Below, piece by piece: positions 18,085 to 25,938 of a stretch of DNA of 64,000 nt (positions are counted from its first letter, which is position 1; each line of letters starts with the position of its first letter). The translations under genes were made by a program, and so were the position numbers. The notes beneath the pieces were generated by a model. It saw only the letters and a list, made by a program, of their open reading frames with translations, was not told the origin of the DNA and ran no database searches. Origin of the DNA: Microbacterium suaedae (GTDB lineage Bacteria; Actinomycetota; Actinomycetes; Actinomycetales; Microbacteriaceae); the NCBI RefSeq assembly GCF_003254645.1, contig NZ_PNFD01000003.1:62001-126000 (forward strand). The letters run 5' to 3'.

Positions 18085-18305
18085 TCGTACTCCTTTGGCA
18101 TTGAGGTTGTCGAAGTTTCAACCGTACCATCGGCGAAGCGCGCTGCATATAGCAACTTGGGGGCTTCGGATCGCTGGCCCTCAGAGACCTGCCCCGATGT
18201 TTCGCCATCCACTTGGCTGGCCACCCCAGGCGTGATATCGGGATATGAGCCGAGACCCTGGCACAGTGCCGCACAGGAGCGGTCGCCATTACGGTAGCCC
18301 ACCAC
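18081..18305 (-). CDS. Small hypothetical protein, 74 aa
   Basis: A frame from GTG 18305 ends in a TGA that overlaps the GTG start of the secreted protein (GTGA), and its last codons carry the AAGGAG site of that gene. It starts 14 bp after the preceding 101-residue gene. This arrangement is what a real operon would show. The sequence itself is not recognised and the ribosome site is weak, so it could be chance. Confidence 0.45.
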   Translation of the reverse strand: MVGYRNGDRSCAALCQGLGSYPDITPGVASQVDGETSGQVSEGQRSEAPKLLYAARFADGTVETSTTSMPKEYE

Positions 18306-18319
18306 CGATTTCGACAGGG

Positions 18320-18625
18320 CTATAACCCCATTTCGAGGGCCGCTGCAGCGGTGCGAGCAATGAATACCGAGCTCAACGATGCAGCCTCCCCGATGCGGCG
18401 GTTGAGCTTCATGTCAGCAAAGATTCGACGAGCCTCGACAGTGAGCTCATCGTCAGTCGGAAACTGCGAGATGCGAATGCGATCGAACGTACTGAGCGGG
18501 CCGTCGGGAACCTGCGACTGCGGCCGCTCATAGACCACGCGATCCTGGCGATCGCCGTCGAAGTAGGTGATGATCACGGTGCACTGGCTTGTGTAATCGA
18601 CGCGCGCCGAGCGGTGAGATGTCAT
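18320..18625 (-). CDS. Hypothetical protein, 101 aa
   Basis: A frame from ATG 18625 gives a protein of normal composition (CTVIITYFDGDRQDRVVYER, then PLSTFDRIRISQFPTDDELT, then a helical C-terminus). A TTG at 18637 could add four residues. It appears to be the first gene of the minus-strand unit 18625-17065. No family is recognised and there is no signal peptide, so it is probably cytoplasmic. Confidence 0.55.
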   Translation of the reverse strand: MTSHRSARVDYTSQCTVIITYFDGDRQDRVVYERPQSQVPDGPLSTFDRIRISQFPTDDELTVEARRIFADMKLNRRIGEAASLSSVFIARTAAAALEMGL

Positions 18626-18689
18626 GGTGTGACCCAATCACGGATCGCAGTGGCCCCGGGTGCTCCCGCCCCTCGACCCGTCCACTAGA

Positions 18690-18725
18690 CAGAGGACCCC
18701 TCCGCCCGGGCGGAGGGGTCCTCTG
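18690..18725. terminator. 36-bp perfect palindrome, probable terminator
   Basis: The two 18-bp halves are perfect reverse complements with no spacer, so the RNA would form a very stable hairpin. It lies 65 bp before the 18625 start and over 230 bp before the winged-helix gene. It may terminate transcription entering from either side or be a plasmid-type structural site. Confidence 0.5.
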
Positions 18726-18799
18726 CACTGCGCCTCGATGCTCCTGCGGGAGCCCCACCGGAAGAGGGCGGCCTGCTCCGAGCACTCGCGTGCGGTTCA

Positions 18800-18825
18800 G
18801 GGTAGTACCGCTCGAGGTACTACCC
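18800..18825 (+). promoter_or_regulatory. Inverted repeat upstream of the winged-helix gene, candidate operator
   Basis: GGGTAGTACC (18800-18809) and GGTACTACCC (18816-18825) form a perfect 10-bp inverted repeat with a 6-bp spacer. A further TACT half lies just downstream. It sits 134 bp before the gene at 18960 and could be a self-regulation site or part of a replication origin. Confidence 0.45.
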
Positions 18826-18959
18826 ACAGTACTGGAACGGTGGTCGAAGTTGGAGTGAAATTGTAAGGTGCGAAACCCATCACCCTACGTTAGCGCAACC
18901 CACGAATGATATCCTTGTAGTTCACAGTCTACCCCTTCGATTCGAAAATTGGAGTCCCG

Positions 18960-19769
18960 ATGTCCCACACGCAAAGGAGGGCGTTCGAGGCCGCCACGCT
19001 CGCGCAGCAGCGACGAGCGGGTATGGGGGGACCGTTTCGTGACGCGTTCTTCAAGTCGCGCGACGCTGCGGGGATCGTCACGTATCCTCTGGCAAGTCTT
19101 CTAAGCAGCAGAAACGGGACAGGCGGCGGGGGCCGCGGTGGAAAGACTCGCCTCCTGCTCTACGTCAGTCTGTTGTGGGTCGCCGGTGGCGGGGATCACA
19201 CCTCACACAGACCCGCATCGTTCTGGGCCGCGCTCCTCGGCCTCGAGGATCCGGACGGAGCGGGCAGTCGCGTCATCCGCAGCAGCTGGAAGGAACTGGA
19301 AAAGCGCAACCTCGTCGCCACTGAGCCCGGCGACGCGTCCGGGGATGTGCCGACCATTCGCGCGCTCCGCGAAGATCGCTCCGGCGAAAAGTACACGATT
19401 CCCACAGGCCGGCCCGGCGACACCTACCGACGGATCCCAGAACTGGCATGGCGGATGCTCTTCCATTCCCCCGAGCTCAGCAGCCCAGGGCTCGTGATGT
19501 ACCTCATCTCACTCCGAACTCACGGACAGGCCAGCGGCGGCGAAATGACCTTCCCTCGCAACTACATCACAACGGAGTACGGCATCAGCGACTCCACCAG
19601 AAAGGCTGGCCTCCGCAACCTTGTCGAGATTGGAGTGCTCGCCCACGAAGGAACCAGTAAGGAGACCGGAGCGACCGCAACGCGTCTCCGCGGCCGCAAC
19701 ATCTATACGCTGACGCCGATCTACGCGCCGCCGGCACCGTCAGGTCCGGTTGCAGTAGACGATCGCTGA
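18960..19769 (+). CDS. Winged-helix protein, plasmid replication- or regulator-like
   Basis: This 269-residue basic protein has a flexible Gly-rich segment near residues 50-60 and a likely winged-helix unit near residues 170-235 (SPGLVMYLISLRTHG, NYITTEYGISDSTRKAGL, LVEIGVLAHEG). Sequences of this style occur as replication-initiation-like or DNA-binding proteins on actinobacterial plasmids and integrative elements. The start is ATG at 18960 with GGAG 8 nt upstream. The palindromes upstream agree with a DNA-binding role. Assignment to replication is inference. Confidence 0.5.
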   Translation: MSHTQRRAFEAATLAQQRRAGMGGPFRDAFFKSRDAAGIVTYPLASLLSSRNGTGGGGRGGKTRLLLYVSLLWVAGGGDHTSHRPASFWAALLGLEDPDGAGSRVIRSSWKELEKRNLVATEPGDASGDVPTIRALREDRSGEKYTIPTGRPGDTYRRIPELAWRMLFHSPELSSPGLVMYLISLRTHGQASGGEMTFPRNYITTEYGISDSTRKAGLRNLVEIGVLAHEGTSKETGATATRLRGRNIYTLTPIYAPPAPSGPVAVDDR

Positions 19770-19811
19770 ATACTTCTCCGTCACGCGCCCTTCTCCTTGT
19801 CCGCCATCCCG

Positions 19812-20156
19812 TCAACTCGCGCGCAGGTAGTCGGTGAGAGCGTCGCGCATGATCGCGGCAACGGGGCGGTGCTCGCGCTCTGCGCGCTCGGTCAGAGCGC
19901 GGTCGAGGTCGACAGGCAACCGCACCTGCCGCTTGGGGGACTCGCCGCGCGCACCCTTTGCCCCGACACTCGGGCGTCCGCGTCCGATCGCCTTGTCAAG
20001 CTCTGCGAGTTCGGCGGGGTCGAGTGAAGCTTCAATGAGGGCACGGCCTCGCGCCGCGGCCTCATCACCGCTGCGGATCTTCGTGTCGGGGGAGATATCG
20101 ATGTCTCCGCGCTCGTAGCGCGCGGCGCGCTCCTCGCGCGTCTCGTTGTTGGTCAT
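19812..20156 (-). CDS. Antitoxin-like protein of a type II TA pair
   Basis: This 114-residue hydrophilic protein has a charged, probably disordered N-terminus, a central basic region (GRGRPSVGAKGARGESPKRQ) and a C-terminal ribbon-helix-helix-like segment (VRLPVDLDRALTERAEREHR, then PVAAIMRDALTDYL). I take ATG 20156, preceded by AAGGAG. A GTG 3 bp upstream also exists. Its start overlaps the stop of the upstream gene. Toxin first, RHH antitoxin second is the order seen in BrnT/BrnA-like systems. Such antitoxins normally bind the toxin and repress the operon. Confidence 0.65.
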   Translation of the reverse strand: MTNNETREERAARYERGDIDISPDTKIRSGDEAAARGRALIEASLDPAELAELDKAIGRGRPSVGAKGARGESPKRQVRLPVDLDRALTERAEREHRPVAAIMRDALTDYLRAS

Positions 20157-20470
20157 CACTCCCGCTCCTTCTGTGCCTTCTCGATCGTTCGAATGACGTG
20201 GGGGCGGGCCTCCATTATGTGGAAGATCGCGATCGTCCGCGCCCGGTGGTCGACCTCTGCGAACACTTCAATGTCGGTTCCGTCGACGGCGGGACCGATC
20301 CATCCTGCCGGGTCACTCGCGCCGGTGATCCGCGACGGCTCGAACGGATCTGCCGCGAGCCGCGCCCGGCTGATCGCCGCGAGGGCGTCAAGCCGAGTGA
20401 AGTCGTGCCGATACGCCGATCCCGTCAGCGTGATCGTCCACTTGCCCTCCATTTCTTTATTGTACTCCAT
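20156..20470 (-). CDS. Putative toxin of a type II TA pair
   Basis: This 104-residue protein directly precedes and overlaps the RHH antitoxin gene. Its C-terminal half (GTDIEVFAEVDHRARTIAIF) has the small alternating beta-strand pattern of ParE/RelE/BrnT-like toxins. I cannot place it in a named family. ATG 20470 and ATG 20452 are both possible starts. A GGAG lies 13 nt before the second, so the shorter form (98 aa) may be the real one. Confidence 0.55.
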   Translation of the reverse strand: MEYNKEMEGKWTITLTGSAYRHDFTRLDALAAISRARLAADPFEPSRITGASDPAGWIGPAVDGTDIEVFAEVDHRARTIAIFHIMEARPHVIRTIEKAQKERE

Positions 20471-20652
20471 AAATAATGTCCGTGCAGTCCGAAAGCCAGA
20501 GGCTGGCGCAGATCCAGTCGGCGACGTCGAAGACGTCGCTGTCGACGGAGAGTGCGGAGACCTCGGCGCGCTCGCGTCCGGCGATGCCGGGCCACCAAGG
20601 TCATGACCCCCGAGGAAGCCGCTCGACCCACGTCTCCGGTCCGTGCAACCAG
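20471..20652. other. Right end of the island, no intact gene
   Basis: A minus-strand frame here ends with DVADWICASLWLSDCTDIIYG and stops inside the toxin start region. It looks protein-like but is cut off at its upstream end by a stop, so it may be a gene remnant. Nothing else is supportable. Confidence 0.3.
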
Positions 20653-21972
20653 CTACGCCCCGCGCTCGGCCCCCCGGAGGGCGACCGCCTCCGCGAAAGC
20701 GCGCAGGCCGACCTCGACGTCGGATGCACTGACCGCCTCGTCCGGGTGATGGCTGATGCCGTCCGGGTTCCGGAGGAACAGCATCCCGACGGGTGTGACG
20801 GATCCGATCGCCATGCCGTCGTGCCCCGCGGGGCTGAAGAGCGTGAGGGGATCCTCGGCGCCCGCGCGGAGCGTGGATCCGATCCCCTCACGCACGACGT
20901 CCTGCAGAAGCGGATCGCAGAACACTGCCGGCGCGGAGTGCACCTCCCGCGCGCGCCAGCGCAGGCGGCGGCGCCCCATGATGTCGTCAAGGTCGCGGCT
21001 GATGCGGTTCCAGACGGCGTCGCGCGCGCCGTCGAACTCCCCGCGAAGGTCGAGACTGAACTTCGCCTCACCCGGCACGACGTTGACGGCGCCGGGGAAG
21101 GCTTCGAGCTGGCCGACGGTGCCGATGATGTGATGCTCGCTCGAGCACACGCGCTCGACGGCGAGGGCGGCCTCGCTCGCACCGAGGAGCGCGTCGCGGC
21201 GCATATCGTATGGCGTACCGCCCGCGTGACGAGCCTCACCCTCGACGACGATCTGGAACCGGCGAGCCGACGCGATCGACGACACCGCCGCCAGCGATTC
21301 GCCACGGCGATCGAGCTCGGGCCCCTGCTCGATATGCGCTTCGAGATAGCCGACGAGCTGCTCGCTCGCGCGAGCGGCTTCGCCGATACGGCCCGGATCG
21401 AGTCCGAACTCGCGATACGCCTCGCGCAGCGTGATGCCGTCGGCGTCGGTGAGGTGCCACCAGTCGTCGTCCCAGACGCCGGCGACGGCCGAGGATCCGA
21501 GCAGCGCCTTGCCGAAGCGCGTGCCCTCCTCGTCGCTGAAGGCGGCGACCTCGATACCGAAGGGGAACGGGCTGTACCAGACGCCGTCGTCGCCGCCCGG
21601 AACACGCAGCAGCCGCACGATCTCGAGCGCCATGAGCACGCCGAGGATCCCGTCGAATCTCCCCGCGTCGATCACGGTGTCGAGGTGGGATCCGAGCATG
21701 AGGACCGGCGCATCGCGATCGACCGCGCGCAGCAGGCCGAGCTGATTTCCCGCGGCGTCGAGGCGGGTCTCCATGCCGACTTCCCGCATCCATTCGGCTG
21801 CGAGGCGATTGACGCGCGCATGCTCGGGCGAGAGGTAGACGCGCGTGATCCGCCCGTCGCCCGCCGAGACGCGCGCGAGCTCGTCGCAGCGCTTCATGAT
21901 GCGCCGTGCGGCGAGCGCGAAGGCCTCGGGAGGGATCTGCGCGAGGCGTCCCATCGGCGCGGCGGGCGTCAC
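20653..21972 (-). CDS. allC: Allantoate amidohydrolase (M20 family)
   Basis: This 439-residue cytoplasmic metallo-amidohydrolase probably converts allantoate to ureidoglycine, CO2 and ammonia. The M20/AllC metal-site motifs are in order: GSHLDTV, SDEEGTRF, HIEQGPEL and the late SPAGHDGMA. The start is GTG at 21972, in a GTGA overlap with pucG. It is the last gene of the seven-gene allantoin operon. Related M20 enzymes hydrolyse N-carbamoyl amino acids or ureidoglycolate, but PucG and AllB next door support allantoate. Its last codons were supplied by the integrated island. Confidence 0.88.
   Translation of the reverse strand: MTPAAPMGRLAQIPPEAFALAARRIMKRCDELARVSAGDGRITRVYLSPEHARVNRLAAEWMREVGMETRLDAAGNQLGLLRAVDRDAPVLMLGSHLDTVIDAGRFDGILGVLMALEIVRLLRVPGGDDGVWYSPFPFGIEVAAFSDEEGTRFGKALLGSSAVAGVWDDDWWHLTDADGITLREAYREFGLDPGRIGEAARASEQLVGYLEAHIEQGPELDRRGESLAAVSSIASARRFQIVVEGEARHAGGTPYDMRRDALLGASEAALAVERVCSSEHHIIGTVGQLEAFPGAVNVVPGEAKFSLDLRGEFDGARDAVWNRISRDLDDIMGRRRLRWRAREVHSAPAVFCDPLLQDVVREGIGSTLRAGAEDPLTLFSPAGHDGMAIGSVTPVGMLFLRNPDGISHHPDEAVSASDVEVGLRAFAEAVALRGAERGA
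20661..20727. repeat. Right end direct repeat of the island (AllC 3' coding end)
   Basis: This is the partner of 12411-12477, and the perfect 41-bp core is 20687-20727. It is part of the intact allC gene. The distal portion (20653-20686) would be element-derived, which explains why AllC here ends VALRGAERGA while the displaced copy ends VTRRGAERGF. Confidence 0.85.
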
Positions 21973-23195
21973 GCGGCGGCCCCGCGGAACACGTCGGCGG
22001 CCGCGGCGACGCCCCCGCCGGCAGGAACCGAGATCCATCGCCGCAGCACCTGCTCCAGCGCGGCCAGCGTCGTGAGCACGGCATCCTTGCGGGCGTTGTA
22101 CCCCATGGTTCCGATGCGCCACACGCGACCGTGCAGCGGCCCGAAGGACGTGCCGATTTCGATCGCGAAGTCGTCGAGCATCGCCTGCCGTGCCGCATCG
22201 CCCGGCACGCCGTCCGGGATCTCGACGGCGACGACGTTGTTCATCTTGTGGGCGACGTCGCCGAACACCGAGAGGCCGAGGGCTTCGACGCCCGCGAGCA
22301 TCGCGCGACCCGCGGTCTCGTGCCGGCCGATGACGGCATCGCGCCCCTCGTCGAGCAGCACCGTCGCACACTCACGCGCCGCGTAGAGCATGCTCGTCGC
22401 CTCCGTGTGGTGATTGAGGCGACGCGGTCCCCAGTAATCCATGATCATGCCGAGATCGAAGTAGTTGGATCGGATGAAGTCGGAGGCCGACTCGTCGCCC
22501 TCTTCGCGGATCCCGGCCTCGATGCGCCGGCGCGACCGGATCACGTCGGCGGCGCGCTCCGACAGCGTGAGAGGAGCGGATCCGCTGGGCCCGCCGAGGC
22601 ACTTCTGCAGTCCGGCCGTGGCCGCGTCGAGGCCCCACGCGTCGGCTTCGAAGGCGTTGCCGCCGAGCGACGCGGTCGCGTCGGAGTAGAACAGCGCGCC
22701 GTGCTTGTCGCAGATGCGGGCGATCTCGTCGAGCGGCTGGTTCATGGTCGTCGAGGTGTCGCCCTGCACCAACGCGAGCAGAGTCGGCTTCACTCGCGCG
22801 ACGGCCTCCTCGATCGTCGACACCGGCACCACCTGACCCCACGGCACCTCGATGCGGTGCACCTCAGCCAGGGCGCGCTCGGCGATCTCGGCGAGCAGAT
22901 GCCCGAAGCGCCCGAACACGGGGACGAGCACCCTCTCCCCCGGGCGCACGAGCGACGTGATCGCCGCCTCGATCCCGGCGCGCGAGGTGCCGTCGACGAG
23001 GAACGTCTGCTCGTTCCGCGTCGCCCACACCTCGCGGTAGAGCCGCTGGACCTCGCCCATCGCGTCCGTCATGAACGGGTCGTACTGCCCGACGAGGGGC
23101 GACGACATCGCGCGCAGAACGCGCGGGTACGCCGAGATGGGCCCCGGACCCATGAGGAGGCGGTGGGGCGGTTCGAGCGGAGCGATGGGGGTCAT
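21969..23195 (-). CDS. pucG: (S)-ureidoglycine-glyoxylate aminotransferase
   Basis: This 408-residue class-V PLP aminotransferase converts ureidoglycine plus glyoxylate to oxalurate plus glycine. Markers are the N-terminal LLMGPGPISAYPRVLRAM, the NEQTFLVDGTSRAGIEA region, SDATASLGGN, and the PLP-lysine segment AATAGLQKCLGGPSGSAP. Alanine-glyoxylate aminotransferases look similar, but the location between AllC and allantoin genes favours PucG. The start is ATG at 23195, 26 bp after the upstream amidase gene, the only junction in the operon without an overlap. Confidence 0.87.
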   Translation of the reverse strand: MTPIAPLEPPHRLLMGPGPISAYPRVLRAMSSPLVGQYDPFMTDAMGEVQRLYREVWATRNEQTFLVDGTSRAGIEAAITSLVRPGERVLVPVFGRFGHLLAEIAERALAEVHRIEVPWGQVVPVSTIEEAVARVKPTLLALVQGDTSTTMNQPLDEIARICDKHGALFYSDATASLGGNAFEADAWGLDAATAGLQKCLGGPSGSAPLTLSERAADVIRSRRRIEAGIREEGDESASDFIRSNYFDLGMIMDYWGPRRLNHHTEATSMLYAARECATVLLDEGRDAVIGRHETAGRAMLAGVEALGLSVFGDVAHKMNNVVAVEIPDGVPGDAARQAMLDDFAIEIGTSFGPLHGRVWRIGTMGYNARKDAVLTTLAALEQVLRRWISVPAGGGVAAAADVFRGAAA

Positions 23196-23221
23196 GCGGT
23201 CTCTTTCGTGGAGAACGGGGA

Positions 23222-24793
23222 TCAGGCGTCGAGCTGGCGCCCCAGGCGGACGAGAGCGATGTCGGTCTCGGCGCGCGAGGCGACGCAGACGCCGACAGGC
23301 GCGGGGCCGAGCTGTGAGGGGACGGTGAGGAGCGGGATCGACAGGGCCGGCACGCCCGCGACGGCGACGGGCGTCGTCATGCGCAGCGTCGCGGTGCGCA
23401 CGGCATCGACCTTCGCGCCGTCCGACGTGCGCATGGGGGCGGGGCCCGGAACCGTCGGCAGGAGCAGCTGAGCGTCGATCAGGAGGTCGTCGACACGTCG
23501 CTTGAGCACCTCGACCGCGGCCCGCGCCCGCGACTCGTCCTCCGCCGTCACCTCAGACGCGGCGCGGAAGCGAGCCGCGACGGCCGGGCCGAGCGCGCCC
23601 GGGTGCTCGCGGATCCAGTCGCCGTTGTTGCGCCATGCCTCGGCGCCCTGCACGAGACGGAAGGGATCCTGATAGTCGGCGAGCGCGCCGATGTCGACGC
23701 GTTCGACGGGGGCGTCGAGAGTATCGAGCCATGCCTCGAACGCCTCGCGAGTGTCGGGCTCGAGGACGTCGATCACTTCGTTCGGCACGCGGAAGCGCCA
23801 CGGCAGGTCGCGGCCGGATTCTCCGTAGACGCGCTCTGTCGAGTCGGATCCGTCGTACGACAGGCACCACTCGGCCGCCTTCTGCAGCGTGTCGACGTCG
23901 CGCGTGATCCATCCGATCGTGTCGAACGACTGCGCGAGCGGCAGCAGGCCCGCGCGCGGAACGAGCCCGTGCGTCGTGCGCAGCCCCCAGAGGCCCTGGT
24001 ACGACGCGGGCACGCGGATGGATCCCGCGGTGTCGGTCGCGAGCCCGATATCGGCCTGCCCCGTCGCGACGGCGCTCGCGGGGCCTGAGGACGACCCACC
24101 GGGGAGGGCGCCGGGCACCGCGCCGTTGGGCGGTGTGCCGTAGTGGGGGTTGTCGCCGGCGACCGAGTAGGCGAACTCGTCGGTGCGCGCGATGCCGCGC
24201 AGCGACGCGCCCGCGCGGAGCAGATCGGTGACGGCTGGCGCCATCCGCGGCTCGGCCGCGACCGTGTCGACATAGGTGGGGTTGCCCGCTCCGATGCGAT
24301 AGCCCTTGATCGCGAAGAGATCCTTCACCGCGACGGTCTTCCCCGCGAGGGGTCCGTCCCACGCGCCCTGGAACAGCGGATCCCCCACCGTTCGCCACAT
24401 CGCACGGTTGAGCGGCTGTGGGCGCCCCGACACATGGGCCGACGTGATCCGCCACCCATCGGGTGTCTTCTGCCACAGCTGCGTCTGCAGGCCACGACCG
24501 CCGATGCGGAAGCGCGACACCGAGACGATCAGGGCCGTGTCGTCACCGAGCGCGCGGTACTCGATCCGCTCGATGTCGCGGGGCGGGACGCCGCCGCGGA
24601 GTCCGCGAAACGCGCTGATCGCCTCGTGCCCGACGAGGAGGCCCGCGTCGTCTCCGCGCATCGTGCGGGGGCTGTCGAGGAACCAGCGGTCGAGCTCATC
24701 GAGGTCGTTCGCAAGGATGGCCTTCTCGTAGGCGAAGAACGCGTCCCGCAGATCGGCGGGGACGCCTTCCGTGCCGGGGATCTCATGGGTCAT
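23222..24793 (-). CDS. AtzH-like domain fused to amidase-signature amidase
   Basis: This 523-residue two-domain protein has a SnoaL/NTF2-fold AtzH-like (DUF3225) domain at about residues 8-125 (FFAYEKAILANDLDELDRWF). An amidase-signature enzyme follows with all three catalytic positions: Lys in VAVKDLF, the cis-Ser in GGSSSGPASAVA and the nucleophile in TDTAGSIRVPAS. In Klebsiella the separate proteins HpxZ (AtzH-like) and HpxY (amidase) belong to urate degradation. Here the pair is one polypeptide beside PucG, whose product is oxalurate. I infer an oxalurate or related ureide amidohydrolase. ATG at 24793 overlaps the formamidase stop by 4 bp. Confidence 0.82.
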   Translation of the reverse strand: MTHEIPGTEGVPADLRDAFFAYEKAILANDLDELDRWFLDSPRTMRGDDAGLLVGHEAISAFRGLRGGVPPRDIERIEYRALGDDTALIVSVSRFRIGGRGLQTQLWQKTPDGWRITSAHVSGRPQPLNRAMWRTVGDPLFQGAWDGPLAGKTVAVKDLFAIKGYRIGAGNPTYVDTVAAEPRMAPAVTDLLRAGASLRGIARTDEFAYSVAGDNPHYGTPPNGAVPGALPGGSSSGPASAVATGQADIGLATDTAGSIRVPASYQGLWGLRTTHGLVPRAGLLPLAQSFDTIGWITRDVDTLQKAAEWCLSYDGSDSTERVYGESGRDLPWRFRVPNEVIDVLEPDTREAFEAWLDTLDAPVERVDIGALADYQDPFRLVQGAEAWRNNGDWIREHPGALGPAVAARFRAASEVTAEDESRARAAVEVLKRRVDDLLIDAQLLLPTVPGPAPMRTSDGAKVDAVRTATLRMTTPVAVAGVPALSIPLLTVPSQLGPAPVGVCVASRAETDIALVRLGRQLDA

Positions 24794-25938
24794 GCGAAGT
24801 CGGCCTCTCGGATGCGGGCGTGCACGCCGCAGGTGATGTCGACCACCTGCGAGATGTCGAAGTCGGCGGCAGCCGACAGATAGGCGTAGGCGAGGTGCTC
24901 GTCCATGCCCCAGCGCGCCGTGATGAGGTCGATGGCCGCGCGCACGGCCTTTCGCATGGCCTCGTTCAGATCGGGGTCGAGGCCCGTCGGCACGAGGTAC
25001 TCGGGCGTGCGGACGAGCGGACCAGTCACACGGCCGAACTGGCGCTGCGCCTCCGCGGCGGGGATCACGTCGAACGTGAGGCTCGCGCGCAGCGACGCCT
25101 CGAGCGCCGTGAGCGCGACCTCGCCGTCGCCCTGAGCGAAGTGCGGATCGCCGACGAACGCCAGGGCGCCGTCGACCTGCACCGGGAGGAACAGCTGGGT
25201 GCCCTCGACGAGCAGCTTGATGTCGATGTTGCCGCCGAAGTCGCTCGGCGGCACGGAGTGCGGCCGGTCGTCACTCGCCGGGGCGACGCCCATCGTGCCG
25301 AGGAACGGCGCGAGCGGGAAGGTGACATCGCGCGCGGCCCCCTCCGTGCGGGGCAGCGCACCGACGAGCCGGCCGTCTCGTTCCTCGACGGGCGCGAAGA
25401 CGCTGACGGTGGATCCGTCGCGGGGCAGCTGGCCGGGCAGCGCGCCCTTGCCGTGACGATTGCTGATGACGCCGTAGGGGACGCGCGGAACGAGGCGATC
25501 GACCGTGATCCGCAAGAGATCGCCGGGGGCGGCACCCCGGACGTGGATCGGCCCCGTGACGACGTGCGGCCCGTCGGCCGAGTGGTCGCGCGGGCTCGTC
25601 GCGGCGATCGCCGCGGCATCGTCGAGCACGGCGTCCGCGGGCACGCCGTGGGCCGCGAAGAACGCCCGCGGATCCTGCCCTTGATCGGGCAGGAGGCCCT
25701 CGTGGCTGACGGTATCGACGACGACCTGGTCCCCCGACGCGATCGTGAGGACGGCGGCGTCGACTCCGCTGGGCAGCCTCCCCCAGATCACGTTGCGGGG
25801 CTCGGCGCTGAGGTACGTGGCGCCGTCCGGAACGTCCGCGTGCGGCTGGAGGATCGGGAGATCCGCGAACGCCGGGGTGCCCTCGCCCGTTCCGTATCTG
25901 TTGCGCGCGAGCCCGGCCGCGCGATCGATGCCCGTCAT
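24790..25938 (-). CDS. Acetamidase/formamidase family protein
   Basis: This 382-residue enzyme of the FmdA_AmdA family hydrolyses small amides to ammonia and the acid. The characteristic blocks are HVVTGPIHVRGAAPGDLL, GGNIDIKLLVEGTQLFLPV, GDPHFAQGDGEVA and the C-terminal CGVHARI. In the operon it lies between allantoinase and the AtzH-amidase fusion, overlapping both by 4 bp. A role on formamide, oxamate or another small amide released from ureides is plausible but not shown. No signal peptide is present. Confidence 0.88.
   Translation of the reverse strand: MTGIDRAAGLARNRYGTGEGTPAFADLPILQPHADVPDGATYLSAEPRNVIWGRLPSGVDAAVLTIASGDQVVVDTVSHEGLLPDQGQDPRAFFAAHGVPADAVLDDAAAIAATSPRDHSADGPHVVTGPIHVRGAAPGDLLRITVDRLVPRVPYGVISNRHGKGALPGQLPRDGSTVSVFAPVEERDGRLVGALPRTEGAARDVTFPLAPFLGTMGVAPASDDRPHSVPPSDFGGNIDIKLLVEGTQLFLPVQVDGALAFVGDPHFAQGDGEVALTALEASLRASLTFDVIPAAEAQRQFGRVTGPLVRTPEYLVPTGLDPDLNEAMRKAVRAAIDLITARWGMDEHLAYAYLSAAADFDISQVVDITCGVHARIREADFA

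Larger units (their letters stand above)
12437..20727. mobile_element. Plasmid-like genomic island of about 8.25 kb inserted in the 3' end of allC
   Basis: The region is bounded by a 41-bp perfect direct repeat and contains mobile-element functions: a broken serine recombinase at the left end, a possible ParA fragment, a winged-helix replication- or regulator-like protein and a toxin-antitoxin pair. Base composition is patchy and clearly lower in GC at 13270-14800 and 17050-18130 than in the flanks. The insertion leaves the AllC reading frame intact because the element carries its own version of the gene's last codons. No intact integrase is present, so the element is probably no longer able to move by itself. 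Confidence 0.75.

Noticed and set aside
12437..20727. Prophage
   Set aside because: No phage structural, lysis, portal or terminase genes are present. The content is plasmid-like.
20661..20727. tRNA gene as attachment site of the island
   Set aside because: The repeat encodes the AllC C-terminus in frame and cannot fold as a tRNA. No tRNA gene was recognised anywhere in the window.
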